Assembly (NCBI GenBank): GCA_963752755.1
Contig: CAVVZJ010000006.1
Span: forward strand, 1-64,000
Origin: CAVVZJ01 sp963752755
Lineage (GTDB): Bacteria; Planctomycetota; Planctomycetia; Isosphaerales; Isosphaeraceae
Length of the DNA: 64,000 nucleotides
Reading direction: 5' to 3'
Positions 55,505-64,000 of the stretch are shown here, piece after piece (the first letter of the stretch is position 1; each line of letters starts with the position of its first letter). The notes beneath the pieces are model-generated. The model worked only from the letters and a program-made list of their open reading frames with translations. It was not told where the DNA came from and did no database searches. A program made the translations under genes and the position numbers.

Positions 55505-55723
55505 TCTGGGCGACAGTTCGGATGGCCCAGGCGGAGGATTGGGCAACGCGGGGACGCGACCCGAGCGCCGACCTGGGGGCCGAGACCGGAAGGGGGGGGC
55601 AGGATGCCCCCCTGCATCGGCTCCGGGATTGGCACGAATGCGATAAATCCAACCAAATTTCTTGATCTTGGTGGCTAGCTTACGGCGCGAACCCGTTTCT
55701 CCATTTCACGCTGAACCAACACA

Positions 55724-56050
55724 CCCGAGCGTCGCCCCAGGGGCCAAGACCGGAGCCGGGACCAGTCGGAAACGTCTGGTCCCGTGCTCGCTCCCGCCCT
55801 GGAAGGCTCCGGGATTGGCATCCAAGCGTCAAACCCTCGCGGCACGAGGCCGCGAAATCCGGGACAGGAGGTTCCGACCCCTCGCTTACACCAACCGGCA
55901 AGAATTCCAATTGGGCGTGACTCGCTGCCCGCTCCCCTTGGAGTTCTTCTCGGACAAGGAGTTGCGGCGACAGGGAGTGGAAAACGAGGTCCCCATGAGG
56001 CAGAACATCGGCTGCAACACCCCGATGCCTCGGCCCCAGGAGACCTCGCC
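55724..56050. other. Spacer between IS3 copy B and the second ISKra4-like element
   Basis: This 327-base stretch shows no supported gene. It should contain the left end of the ISKra4-like element. GGCTGCAAC near 56009 may pair with GTTGCAGC at 57500-57507, but the match is short. Confidence 0.4.
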
Positions 56051-57511
56051 ATGATCATCACCCCGGAGCAGGCGACCCTCAAGGCCCAGCAGCGATTCGA
56101 GTCCCTCCTGGACCTCGTGCGGCGGGCCAGCCAGGACGGCCAGCGGATCGACCTCGTGGAACGGGACCGGATCCGGTCCCTGCTCGCCCTGGGCTTCGAC
56201 CTGCTGACGGCCTTCGTCGCCCACCACGGCGATGGCGACCAGGGGCCGGAGGTCGAGACTACCGACGGGCACAGGGTCCGGCGGTTGCCCGAGTCGCATG
56301 ACCGCCGCTACGTGTCGGTCTTCGGCGAGTTGACCATCAGCCGGGTCGTCCATGGCACCCGAGAGGGCCAGCGGATCGAACGGACGCCGCTGGACGAGCG
56401 GCTCGGGCTGCCCGAGGGCGACTTCTCCTACGTCCTGGAGGACTGGAGCCCGCGGCTCTGCCTCAAGGAGTCGTTCGCCGAGGCCGGTCGCTCGCTGGAG
56501 ATGCTCCTGGGCCTGAAGCTGGGGGCTCGGACGTTGGAGCCCATGAGCCGGGCGGTGGCCGGCTACGCCCCGGCCTTCCGGGATGCCCTGTCGCGGCCGC
56601 CGCCCGAGGAGGAGGGGCCGCTGCTGGTCGTCACCGCCGACGGCAAGGGCGTGCCGCTGCGACGACCGCCGCAGGACGGCCCGAAGCCGCATCACCGCCG
56701 CACCAAGGGAGAGAAGGCCAACAAGAAGCAGAGGGCCGGCGTCGGGGCCGTCGACACCATCGAGCCGTTCGTGAGGTCGGCGGATGACATCCTGGATGAG
56801 GTGCTCCGGGACGAGCGGGCCGGGGGGCGCCCGGAGCCTCAACACAAGCACGTCTGGGCCGAGATGACCCGGCAGGTCGGCGGCGAGACGGTCCACGCCA
56901 AGGACAGCCTCTTCGCCCTGATGGAGTCCGAGGCGGCGGCCCGCAACTCGGGGCACGACCGCCCGGTGATCTGCCTGCTGGACGGCGAGCGGGCCTTGTG
57001 GGAGATGCAGCGGGAGTACTTCGCCGAGGCGGTCGGCATCCTGGACCTGTTCCACGTCCTGGAGCGGCTCTGGGCGGTGGCCCACTGCTTCCACACCGAA
57101 GGCAGTGACGGGGCCAAGCAGTATGTCGAGGAGCGGTTGCGGGACCTGCTCCAGGGACAGGTCGGGTATGTCATCGCCGGGCTGCGGCGGCGGCTGAACG
57201 GGGGGAAGCGGAGCGGGTCGAAGCGGAAGGTGGTCGAGTCGGCGGTCGAGTACCTGGCGAACAACCGGGACCACATGCGGTACGACGCGTACCTGGCGGC
57301 GGGGTATCCGATCGGTAGCGGGGTGGCCGAGGGGGCGTGCCGCCACCTGGTCAAGGACCGGATGGAGCAGACGGGCATGCGATGGACCGTCGAGGGTGCC
57401 CAGGCGATGCTCCACGTCCGGGCAGTGTACCTCAACGACCAGTGGGGGGAGTACCTGGAGTACCGGATCGAGCAGGAGCAAACCCGGCTGTACGGGTCAG
57501 TTGCAGCATAG
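56051..57511 (+). CDS. ISKra4-family transposase (second, different subtype), 486 aa
   Basis: The ATG at 56051 follows CAGGAGA. The protein has the ISKra4 core: LLVVTADGKGVPLRRP (Asp), VICLLDGERALWEMQREYFA with ILDLFHVLERLWAVAHC (Asp) and AAGYPIGSGVAEGACRHLVK with DRMEQTGMRW (Glu). It is only distantly related to the 44117 copy and lacks its N-terminal Cys-rich part. The reading frame is intact, so the element could be active, though its ends are not clearly defined. Confidence 0.8.
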   Translation: MIITPEQATLKAQQRFESLLDLVRRASQDGQRIDLVERDRIRSLLALGFDLLTAFVAHHGDGDQGPEVETTDGHRVRRLPESHDRRYVSVFGELTISRVVHGTREGQRIERTPLDERLGLPEGDFSYVLEDWSPRLCLKESFAEAGRSLEMLLGLKLGARTLEPMSRAVAGYAPAFRDALSRPPPEEEGPLLVVTADGKGVPLRRPPQDGPKPHHRRTKGEKANKKQRAGVGAVDTIEPFVRSADDILDEVLRDERAGGRPEPQHKHVWAEMTRQVGGETVHAKDSLFALMESEAAARNSGHDRPVICLLDGERALWEMQREYFAEAVGILDLFHVLERLWAVAHCFHTEGSDGAKQYVEERLRDLLQGQVGYVIAGLRRRLNGGKRSGSKRKVVESAVEYLANNRDHMRYDAYLAAGYPIGSGVAEGACRHLVKDRMEQTGMRWTVEGAQAMLHVRAVYLNDQWGEYLEYRIEQEQTRLYGSVAA

Positions 57512-58175
57512 CGGGCGGCGAGTTACGCCCCGAGGAATAGTCCGTCCGATCCGATCAACCAAACACGACAAGTTCAGCCGCTCCGTAACTTGCGACACAG
57601 TCGACCGCTGTTACGCGGCCGGAGTCAAGGGGAGATGCGGGGCGCCGGCCCGAGTCGTTCTGGGAGCGGTGATCCCTAGTCCAGACTTTCCACCGAGGAA
57701 TCGACGTAAGTTTTTCAATCTCGTGGCGAATTCCGTCGATGCGTCGGGGATATTCACTCTTGGCGCTTTTACGTCTGTCCGAGGCGGACCTAAAATCCGT
57801 TGCGGACGTCATATCCCCACCCGATCCTAACTCGATTCCGCCGGGCGGGCAACGAGGAACGCGACGACTTTTCTCGGCTCCGGATCGGCTCGATGACGCG
57901 GGCCGATCCTCGGCCTGTCACGACCAGCGTCGGTGGCGTCCATACCACAGCTCGCGGTTCCATCGCCGGGATCGGAGGGCGGTGTCGAGGAAGAGCGTCG
58001 GCGGTGCGCCGAGCGGACGCCCCCCGAGCATCAGCAGGAGGGACGATTGGCATCGGCCACGTCTCCTCTTCGTGGCCCTGTCCGGGTCCGCAGGTCCGAG
58101 ACCCGCAGGCCGGGCCGACGACACGCCGACACGGACGGGGGCAGGCGACATCAAAACAGGCTTCGGCACCTTTTC
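57512..58175. other. Spacer without a supported gene (660 bp)
   Basis: Frames of up to about 150 codons exist, but all are Arg/Pro/Ser-rich shadows with no ribosome site or motif. The segment marks the right border of the mobile-element block. Confidence 0.5.
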
Positions 58176-58206
58176 TTGACCCGCGTCGCTTGACACCTCG
58201 TATAAT
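58176..58206 (+). promoter_or_regulatory. Putative sigma-70 promoter of the 399-aa gene
   Basis: TTGACC (58176-58181) and a perfect TATAAT (58201-58206) are separated by 19 bases, about 100 bases before the ATG at 58308. The spacing is slightly long, but the -10 box stands out against the GC-rich background. A second TTGACA at 58190-58195 is too close to be the -35. Confidence 0.45.
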
Positions 58207-58307
58207 ATGGCCAACCGGGCCCGTGGGCCCGGTCGCCGGGCGATGTGCGGCCTGGCGTGAATGCCAGAACGACGATGTGACGTGGCAAACTCTTGGAGAC
58301 GGCGACG

Positions 58308-59507
58308 ATGGCCCTCAGCGATGCCCGACTGCGCGCCAACCGCGAGAACGCCCAGCGATCCACCGGTCCCCGGACCGTCGACGGCAAGGAGCGTTCCCGA
58401 CGCAACGCCCTCAAGCACGGCCTCGCCGGCTCGGGCGCCGTGATGCTCGCCGAGGACGAGACGACCTACCGGGAACGGCTCCGGTCCTGGACCGCCAGCC
58501 TCCAGCCGCGCGATGCGGTCGAGGAGTATCTCGTCTCGCGGGCCGTCGTGCGCTCCGTCCAGCTCGACCGGGGCTCCCGGATCGAGAATGCCCGCGTCGT
58601 CGAGCGCGTGGAGCGGGCCGGGACGCAGTTCGAGGCCGAGCAGGCCCGGGCCCTCGAACGGGTCGCGGCCGAGCGGCGGCAGTTCGGACGGCTGGCGCGG
58701 GCCTTGAAGCGTCGCGGCTGGCTGGAGTTCGACGAGTTGAGGACGCTTTGCGTCCTGCTCGGCCCGTTCGAGCCCGGCGACCCCCGCCCCGACGACCTCG
58801 CCGCCCTCGGCCGCGAGGCCCAGCCGCCCGAGCTGTCCGACCGGCCCGCCCCCTCGACCCTCCCCCCCGCCCTGCTCGCCCTCAGCCCCGCGCCGCCCTT
58901 GCCGGTCCCGAACCGCGAGTCGGCCGCGGAGGTCGAGCGTCGCCAGCGGGCCCGCGAGGCCCTCGCCGCCTTGATCGCCGGCCGTCGCGCCTGGCTCAAG
59001 CAGGAGCAGGCCCGCCTCATCGCCGCCCTCGATTCCCCCGACGTCCGCGCCACCGCTGGCGATCGCGCCGCCCTGGAGGACGATGCCGCGATTCGCCGCT
59101 ACGAGACCGCCAGCGAGATGGGCCTCTTCCGCGCCCTGCACTTCCTCGAGCGCCGCCGACGCGACGCGGCGTCGTCCTCGGAGATCCCGGACGAGGGCAA
59201 TTCCCCTCAGGAGACCTCGGAGTACACCGTGGAAAACCCGGAAAACCTCGCCCATTCGCCCCCTTTGGTCCATCCCGTTCCCCGCCCTGATGACCTCGAT
59301 TCCCTCCAGGGGACCCAGGCGAATTCCGAGGAAAACCCGGAAGACGTCCCGATCGCTTCCCCACGAGACTCCTCCGGTCCCTCGGTGCGGAGTCCCCGGC
59401 CCTTCCCTGTCCAACCTTGCCGATTTCCAAACGAAGCCAGCGCCCCCGGGACACTCACCACGCGAGACAACCCGTTCGAGCCCCCTCCGCCCCTTCCCCC
59501 CGCTTGA
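58308..59507 (+). CDS. Conserved planctomycete protein with STGPRT/GK/NA..HG motif, 399 aa
   Basis: The ATG at 58308 follows TTGGAG. The N-terminus NRENAQRSTGPRTVDGKERS, then RRNALKHGLAG, is a signature of a large planctomycete-specific family of unknown function. A long coiled-coil, charged middle (VERAGTQFEAEQARALERVA) and a Pro/Ser-rich tail with ENPENLAHSP-type repeats follow. No catalytic motif or membrane segment is visible. Soluble and possibly DNA- or RNA-binding is a guess from composition. Confidence 0.65.
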   Translation: MALSDARLRANRENAQRSTGPRTVDGKERSRRNALKHGLAGSGAVMLAEDETTYRERLRSWTASLQPRDAVEEYLVSRAVVRSVQLDRGSRIENARVVERVERAGTQFEAEQARALERVAAERRQFGRLARALKRRGWLEFDELRTLCVLLGPFEPGDPRPDDLAALGREAQPPELSDRPAPSTLPPALLALSPAPPLPVPNRESAAEVERRQRAREALAALIAGRRAWLKQEQARLIAALDSPDVRATAGDRAALEDDAAIRRYETASEMGLFRALHFLERRRRDAASSSEIPDEGNSPQETSEYTVENPENLAHSPPLVHPVPRPDDLDSLQGTQANSEENPEDVPIASPRDSSGPSVRSPRPFPVQPCRFPNEASAPGTLTTRDNPFEPPPPLPPA

Positions 59508-59616
59508 GCGGGCGGGGATGCGACCCTAAGATGAGCGCAGAACGCGACCCGGCCGGCGGCTGGCCGTCCGGGCTCCGTCCTCTCCCCGCCTCTCTCGGAT
59601 CAAAAGGAGTGCAACC

Positions 59617-61096
59617 ATGGCGACCGCCACCGAGTCTCCCGCCAAGGCCAAGCGACTCTACCAGACGAAGATGCTCATCGGCGGCCAGTGGCGCGACAGC
59701 GTCAGCGGCAAGACCTTCCCCACGATCAACCCCGCCACCGAGGAGGTCATCGCCGAGGTCGCCGAGGGCGACGCCGCCGACATCGACCTCGCCGTCCAGG
59801 CCGCCCGCAAGGCGTTCGACACCGGCCCCTGGCGGCACGATGGACGCCCGCGACCGCGGCCGGCTCCTCAACAAGCTCGCCGACCTGATGGAGTCCCAGA
59901 TCGACGACCTCGCCGCCCTCGAAACCCTCGACAACGGCAAGCCGATCTCCGAGGCCCGACACGGCGACCTGCCGCTCGTGATCGACTGCCTCCGCTACTA
60001 CGCCGGCTGGGCCGACAAGATCCACGGCCAGACCGTGCCGGTCCGCGGCCACTACTTCTGCTACACCAAGCGCGAGCCGGTCGGCGTCGCCGGCCAGATC
60101 ATCCCCTGGAACTTCCCGATGCTGATGGTCGCCTGGAAGTGGGGCCCTGCCCTCGCCGCCGGCTGCACCATCGTCATGAAGCCCGCCGAGCAGACCCCGC
60201 TCAGTTGCCTCCGCATGGGCGAGCTGGCCCTCGAAGCCGGCTTCCCCGAAGGCGTCATCAACATCGTCCCCGGCTTCGGCGAGACGGCCGGCGACGCTCT
60301 GGTCAAGCACAAAGGCGTCGATAAGATCGCCTTCACCGGCTCGACCGAGATCGGCCAGCTCATCATGCGCAACGCCGCCGGCACGCTGCAAGCGCGTCAC
60401 CCTCGAACTCGGCGGCAAGAGCCCCAACATCGTCTTCGCCGACGCCGACCTGGATAAGGCCGTCGATGGGGCGATGCTCGGCATGTACCTCAACCAGGGC
60501 CAGTGCTGCTGCGCCGGCAGCCGGCTGTTCGTCGAGGAGAAGGTCTATGACCAGATGATCGACCGTCTCTCCCAGGCCAGCCAGGCCCGCAAGCTCGGCG
60601 ACCCGTTCGACCCGGCCACCGAGCAAGGCCCGCAGGTGGACAGGACGCAGTACGACAAGATCCTGTCCTACATCGAGTCGCGGCCGCCAGCAAGGCGCCC
60701 GCCTCGTCACCGGCGGCGAGCGGTTCGGCGACAAGGGCTTCTTCATCAAGCCCACGATCTTCGCCGACGTGCAGGACGACGATGAAGATCGCCTGCGACG
60801 AGATCTTCGGCCCGGTGCTCACCGTCCTCAAGTTCAAGGACATCTCCGAGGTCATCCAGCGCGCCAACACGACCGACTACGGCCTGGCCGCCGCCGTCTG
60901 GACCCGCGACATCGGCAAGGCCCACGCCATCGCCGACCGCGTCCGCGCCGGCACCGTCTGGGTCAACTGCTACGACGTCTTCGACGCCGCCGCCCCCTTC
61001 GGCGGCTTCAAGTCCAGCGGCATCGGCCGCGAGCTGGGCGAGAAGGCCATCGACAACTACACCGAGCACAAGACCGTCACCGTCGCCCTCGACTGA
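59617..61096 (+). pseudogene. Aldehyde dehydrogenase (NAD(P)+), four frameshifts
   Basis: The start at 59617 (MATATESPAKAKRLYQTKM) leads to MLIGGQWRDSVSGKTFPTIN. All family motifs are present, but in different frames: GQIIPWNFPMLMVAWKWGPA (cofactor and oxyanion Asn), FTGSTEIG, LELGGKSPNIVFADAD (general-base Glu), NQGQCCCAGSRLFVEE (catalytic Cys) and IFGPVLTVLKFKD. Shifts occur near 59842, 60391, 60690 and 60779, each removable by deleting one inserted base. The length of about 493 is standard. The shifts are probably sequencing errors. The enzyme oxidises aldehydes to acids; specificity is not visible. Confidence 0.8.
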
Positions 61097-61201
61097 GGCT
61101 GACGCCCCGTCCCAATCCAACCCCGCCCGCGACCCCCTGCCGGGTCGCGGGCGGACGCTCGCGACGGACTCACGCTCTTTGACAATCCGGACGCAAGCGG
61201 G

Positions 61202-62461
61202 TCACGTCGCGGCGCCCGAAGACTCCCGCTCCCGATCGTCGCCTTCCTTCCGCTGCTCGACATCGGCCAGCACGTCGAGCGCCGGCGTGTCCGGGGTCAT
61301 GACGATCAGGCCGCGGATCAGGATCATCGACGGCATCGCCAGCATCGACCCGAGCGGTCCCCAGACCCAGCCGAAGAAGAGGATCCCGAGGAGCACTGTC
61401 ACCGGGTCGATCTTCACGGCCGAGCCATAGACCATCGGCGTGATGATGTAACCCTCGATCAGGTGCAAACCCCCGAAGAAGCCAAGGACCGCCAGCGGCT
61501 GCCAGAGCGAGCCGAGCGTCAGGGCGACCAGCGTGATCAAGGCCCCTGCGATCGTCGGCCCGAAGAACGGGATGAACTCCAGCAAACCGGTCAGGATGCC
61601 CCAGAGCAACGGCTGCGGCAGTCCGATCAACCAGAAAGCGATCGAACCGACGACCATATAACAGAACGCCACCAGCGACACAAAGCCGACGAAGACCTCG
61701 ATCTCCTTCTGCGAGTGCCGCATGTCCTCGATCCGAGGCCGCAAGCCCAGCCGGGCGAAGGCCAACGTCAGCCGCTCCGTCCAGTCGGCGCGGGTCTGGA
61801 GCATGTAGAAGAGGAAGGCCAGGAAGACCACCAGGCCCGCCAGGAAGCCGAGCAAGCCGCCCAGGCCGGTCACGACCCACTGGCCCACCGTCTGGAGGTT
61901 GCGGCGGAGGAAGCTCGCCCAGGAATTCGTCGAGGAGCCGCCCGAGGATTCCGAGGCGGACGGGTTCCGGTCCGGTCCCTCCCCACCGTCATCCGTCGCC
62001 CCGGCCTCGCGGCTGGCCGCGGTCTGCCGCGGGCTCTCGGCCTGGAGCAACCCGAGCGACTGCATGATCTGATCGCCGCCGGTGTGACCCGAGACACGGC
62101 TGACGACCTGGGCCATCTGCTGGATGTACTTGTCCGAATTCTGGAGCACCGACCCGGCCTGATAGACCATCAGGCCGAGCGTCAGGGCGAGAACCGTCGC
62201 CAGGCCCAGCATGCAGGCCAGGCTGCCGACGGTCGTCGGCACCCCGTGCTTCTCCATCTTGCTGACCAGCGGCGACATCGCGATCGCCAGGATCAAGGCC
62301 AGCACGAACGGCACGAGGATGCTCCCCAGCATCGACGCCGCGCCCACCAGCAGCACGACCGCGATGAACTGCAAGGCGAGCGTCTGCGGCTCCAACTCCC
62401 GCTCGATCTTCCCGAGGTCCTCATGTTCCGAACTAGACCGGCCATTCGACGCCTGCGGCAT
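61202..62461 (-). CDS. AI-2E-family (PerM-like) membrane transporter
   Basis: The start at 62461 (MPQASNGRSSSEHEDLG) follows GGGAG; the longer form from 62551 is less likely. The protein has about eight membrane helices, with the family motifs ILVPFVLALILAIAMSPLVS near the start. FFGPTIAGALITLVALTLGS, then GYIITPMVYG and DPVTVLLGILFFGWVWG, come near the end. A soluble, Ser/Gly-rich insertion (~160-200) follows helix 3. Substrates vary in the family. It is convergent with the aldehyde dehydrogenase and lies downstream of serA on the same strand, 109 bp apart. Confidence 0.85.
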   Translation of the reverse strand: MPQASNGRSSSEHEDLGKIERELEPQTLALQFIAVVLLVGAASMLGSILVPFVLALILAIAMSPLVSKMEKHGVPTTVGSLACMLGLATVLALTLGLMVYQAGSVLQNSDKYIQQMAQVVSRVSGHTGGDQIMQSLGLLQAESPRQTAASREAGATDDGGEGPDRNPSASESSGGSSTNSWASFLRRNLQTVGQWVVTGLGGLLGFLAGLVVFLAFLFYMLQTRADWTERLTLAFARLGLRPRIEDMRHSQKEIEVFVGFVSLVAFCYMVVGSIAFWLIGLPQPLLWGILTGLLEFIPFFGPTIAGALITLVALTLGSLWQPLAVLGFFGGLHLIEGYIITPMVYGSAVKIDPVTVLLGILFFGWVWGPLGSMLAMPSMILIRGLIVMTPDTPALDVLADVEQRKEGDDRERESSGAAT

Positions 62462-62569
62462 GACAACGCTCCCGACAATCGAACCCCGAAGCCGGAGCCG
62501 CGAGCGCGGCCCCGGTTCCTCGGGGGTTCTCTCGACGGGACGCTCTTGCAAACGCGGTTCCAGGTCCAG

Positions 62570-64000
62570 TCAAGGAGCCAGCCAGGGCGGCCTGGCGCCG
62601 ACCTCGGGCAGCTTGATCAGGCTGACGCTCAGGACGTCGGGATGCGAGCGGACCGCCTCCACCGCCGCCTCCGGCGGCACGTTGTCGAGGTTGACCACCC
62701 CGATCGCCTCGCCCGCCCGGCTGCTGCCGGCCGACGTTCATCTGGGCGATGTTCACCCCCTGATCCCCGAACGTCTTTCCGATGAACCCGATCAGTCCCG
62801 GTCGATCGTGATGGGTGAACACCAGGAGCGTGCCGTCCATGTGCGCATCGAGCCGGTACGGCCCGAGCCGAACGAGCCGGAGGAACTCCTTGCCGAAGAG
62901 CGTGCCCGCGGCCAGGTACGACTTGCGGTCGGTCGTCACCTCGCTCTGCACGATCGTCCCGAAGTCGCCCGGCTCCTCCGACGTTTCCTCATCCAGGGCG
63001 ATGCCTCGCTCCTTCACCAGGGCCAGGGCATTGACCAGATTGACCTGCTGCTCCAGCGCCGCCTCCATCAAGCCCGCCGCGAAGCTGGCCGTCAGAAGCC
63101 GGGTGTTCTTGTGGGCCACCTCGCCGCGATAGGTCAGCTTGGCACTCTTGAGCGTGCCGCGATCCATCTGGGCGTGGAGCAAACCGAGGCGACGAGCGAG
63201 GTCGAGATAGAGCTTCAGGTCCTCCAGCTCGGCGCGGTCGAGCGTCGGCATGTTCACCGAGAACCGGACTTGTCCCTTGTTCAAGAAGTCGCCCAGGAGC
63301 CTCGCCGCCTCGACGGCCACCGAGATCTGCGCCTCCTCGGTCGAGGCTCCGAGGTGCGGCGTGACCAGGACTTTCGGATGCAACACCAGCGGATGCTCGG
63401 CCGGCGGCGGCTCCGGTTCGAAGACGTCGATCGCCGCCCCGGCGACCCGTCCCTCGTCGAGCGCCGCCTTCAACGCCTCCTCGTCGATCAGGCCGCCCCG
63501 GGCACAGTTGACGATCCGCACCCCCGGCCTCATCTTCGCCATCGCCTCGGCGTTGACGACGTTCCGGGTCTCGGGGGTCAACGGCGTATGCAAGGTGATG
63601 TAGTCGCAGCGACCCCAGAGATCATCGAGCTGCGTCACGCTCTCGATGCCCAGCTCCAGGGCGCGGTCGGCCGTGAGGAAGGGGTCGAAGCCGACGATCG
63701 TCATGCCGAACCCCTGCGCCCGCTTCGCAACCGCCAGGCCGACCCGACCGAGACCGACGATGCCGAGCGTCTTCCCTTCGAGCTGGGTGCCGGTGAACTT
63801 GCTCCGGTCCCAGCGGCCGGCCTTGAGGCTGTCGTTGGCCGGGGCGACGTTGCGGGAGAGAGCCAGGATCATCGCGATCGTGTGCTCGGCGGTCGAGACC
63901 GTGTTGCCGCCCGGCGTGTTCATCACCACGATGCCCTGCCGGGTGGCGGCCGGCACGTCGATGTTGTCAACGCCCACGCCGGCTCGCACAATCGCCTTCA
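62570..64000 (-). pseudogene. serA: D-3-phosphoglycerate dehydrogenase, SerA (one frameshift, start beyond the right edge)
   Basis: The visible part begins KAIVRAGVGVDNIDVPAATR, so the first ~60 residues lie outside. The Rossmann motif GIVGLGRVGLAV, the catalytic segment NCARGGLIDEEALKAALDEG and the His motif TPHLGASTEEAQ are intact. A C-terminal ACT domain (LLVFTHHDRPGLIGFIGKTF, then GVNIAQMNVGR) is interrupted at ~62740 by one extra G. Past it the frame GEAIGVVNLDNVPPEAAVEA runs to a stop at 62570. The enzyme oxidises 3-phosphoglycerate in serine synthesis, and the ACT domain binds serine. The shift is probably an assembly error. Confidence 0.85.

Larger units (their letters stand above)
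54139..55723 (+). mobile_element. IS3-family insertion sequence, copy B
   Basis: Same length (1585 bp) and ends as copy A, in inverse orientation. The two copies and the 543-bp central segment form a 3.7-kb palindrome. Near identity shows recent duplication or gene conversion. Confidence 0.85.

Noticed and set aside
55886..57481. 531-codon minus-strand frame over the ISKra4-like transposase
   Set aside because: Antisense shadow; the plus strand carries all transposase motifs and a ribosome site.
57739..58179. 146-codon plus-strand frame in the right spacer
   Set aside because: Low-complexity Arg/Pro/Ser composition, no ribosome site, and overlapping frames on both strands are equally open.
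59617..61096. Programmed frameshifting in aldehyde dehydrogenase
   Set aside because: Four independent sites without a common slippery motif in a housekeeping-type gene. Removing a single base at each gives perfect family consensus, so sequencing error is far more likely.
19896..61190. A 17-base match (GCTCTTTGACAATCCGG) at 19896-19912 (minus) and 61174-61190 (plus) resembling an upstream regulatory box
   Set aside because: One exact 17-mer shared within 64 kb on two strands is not far from chance expectation. No -10 box or gene is positioned consistently downstream of both.
1..64000. CRISPR arrays or rRNA genes
   Set aside because: I looked for regularly spaced repeats and rRNA signatures and saw none. 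The only short exact tandem repeat is the 24-bp coding repeat in the sigma fusion.

Overview
The window is high-GC DNA from a planctomycete, most likely the Isosphaeraceae/Gemmatales side of the phylum. The evidence is a set of lineage-typical families: two DUF1501 proteins, a DUF1552 protein next to a cytochrome-c/DUF1592-type (PSD-domain) giant, an ECF sigma factor fused to a long extracytoplasmic-type tail, and a protein with the planctomycete 'STGPRT..GK..S..NA..HG' amino-terminus. The genus cannot be fixed from sequence alone.

Layout. (1) 1-12.3 kb is the end of an integrative conjugative element (ICE): a DNA methylase/DEAH helicase running off the left edge, a ParB-like protein, a VirD4/TraG coupling protein, small accessory ORFs, and a tyrosine integrase beside a tRNA-Leu(CAG) gene that is the likely attachment site. 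(2) 12.4-13.7 kb holds repeat debris and an IS1595-type transposase remnant that ends at a 191-bp MITE-like element. (3) 13.8-32.6 kb is resident chromosome: a secreted Asp-rich repeat protein, the sigma-factor fusion, two DUF1501 genes, a SelA-like PLP enzyme with a penicillin-acylase-family hydrolase, and a DUF1552/PSD-cytochrome pair. (4) 32.9-57.5 kb is a mobile-element graveyard. It contains IS66, IS701, IS630, ISKra4-like and IS3 copies, several nested, plus a tRNA-Ser 3' fragment, a nuclease-transposase fusion, a zinc-ribbon/SNase-like protein, a second tyrosine recombinase and a VapBC-like pair. Two almost identical inverted IS3 copies flank a clipped RelE/Xre toxin-antitoxin locus. 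(5) 58.2-64.0 kb returns to chromosome: a conserved planctomycete protein, an aldehyde dehydrogenase, an AI-2E-family transporter and SerA, which runs off the right edge.

Many conserved genes carry single-base frameshifts with intact coding on both sides (methylase, ParB, coupling protein, integrase, second DUF1501, DUF1552, PSD cytochrome, aldehyde dehydrogenase, SerA). The pattern looks more like residual sequencing indels than decay. Such genes are typed 'pseudogene' here, but they should be rechecked against reads before being called dead.

Functional logic. The left end and the 32.9-57.5 kb block are mobile DNA. In the resident part, the sigma fusion and the secreted protein form an apparent operon, the PLP enzyme and acylase are 15 bp apart, and the PSD cytochrome and DUF1552 follow each other on the same strand.
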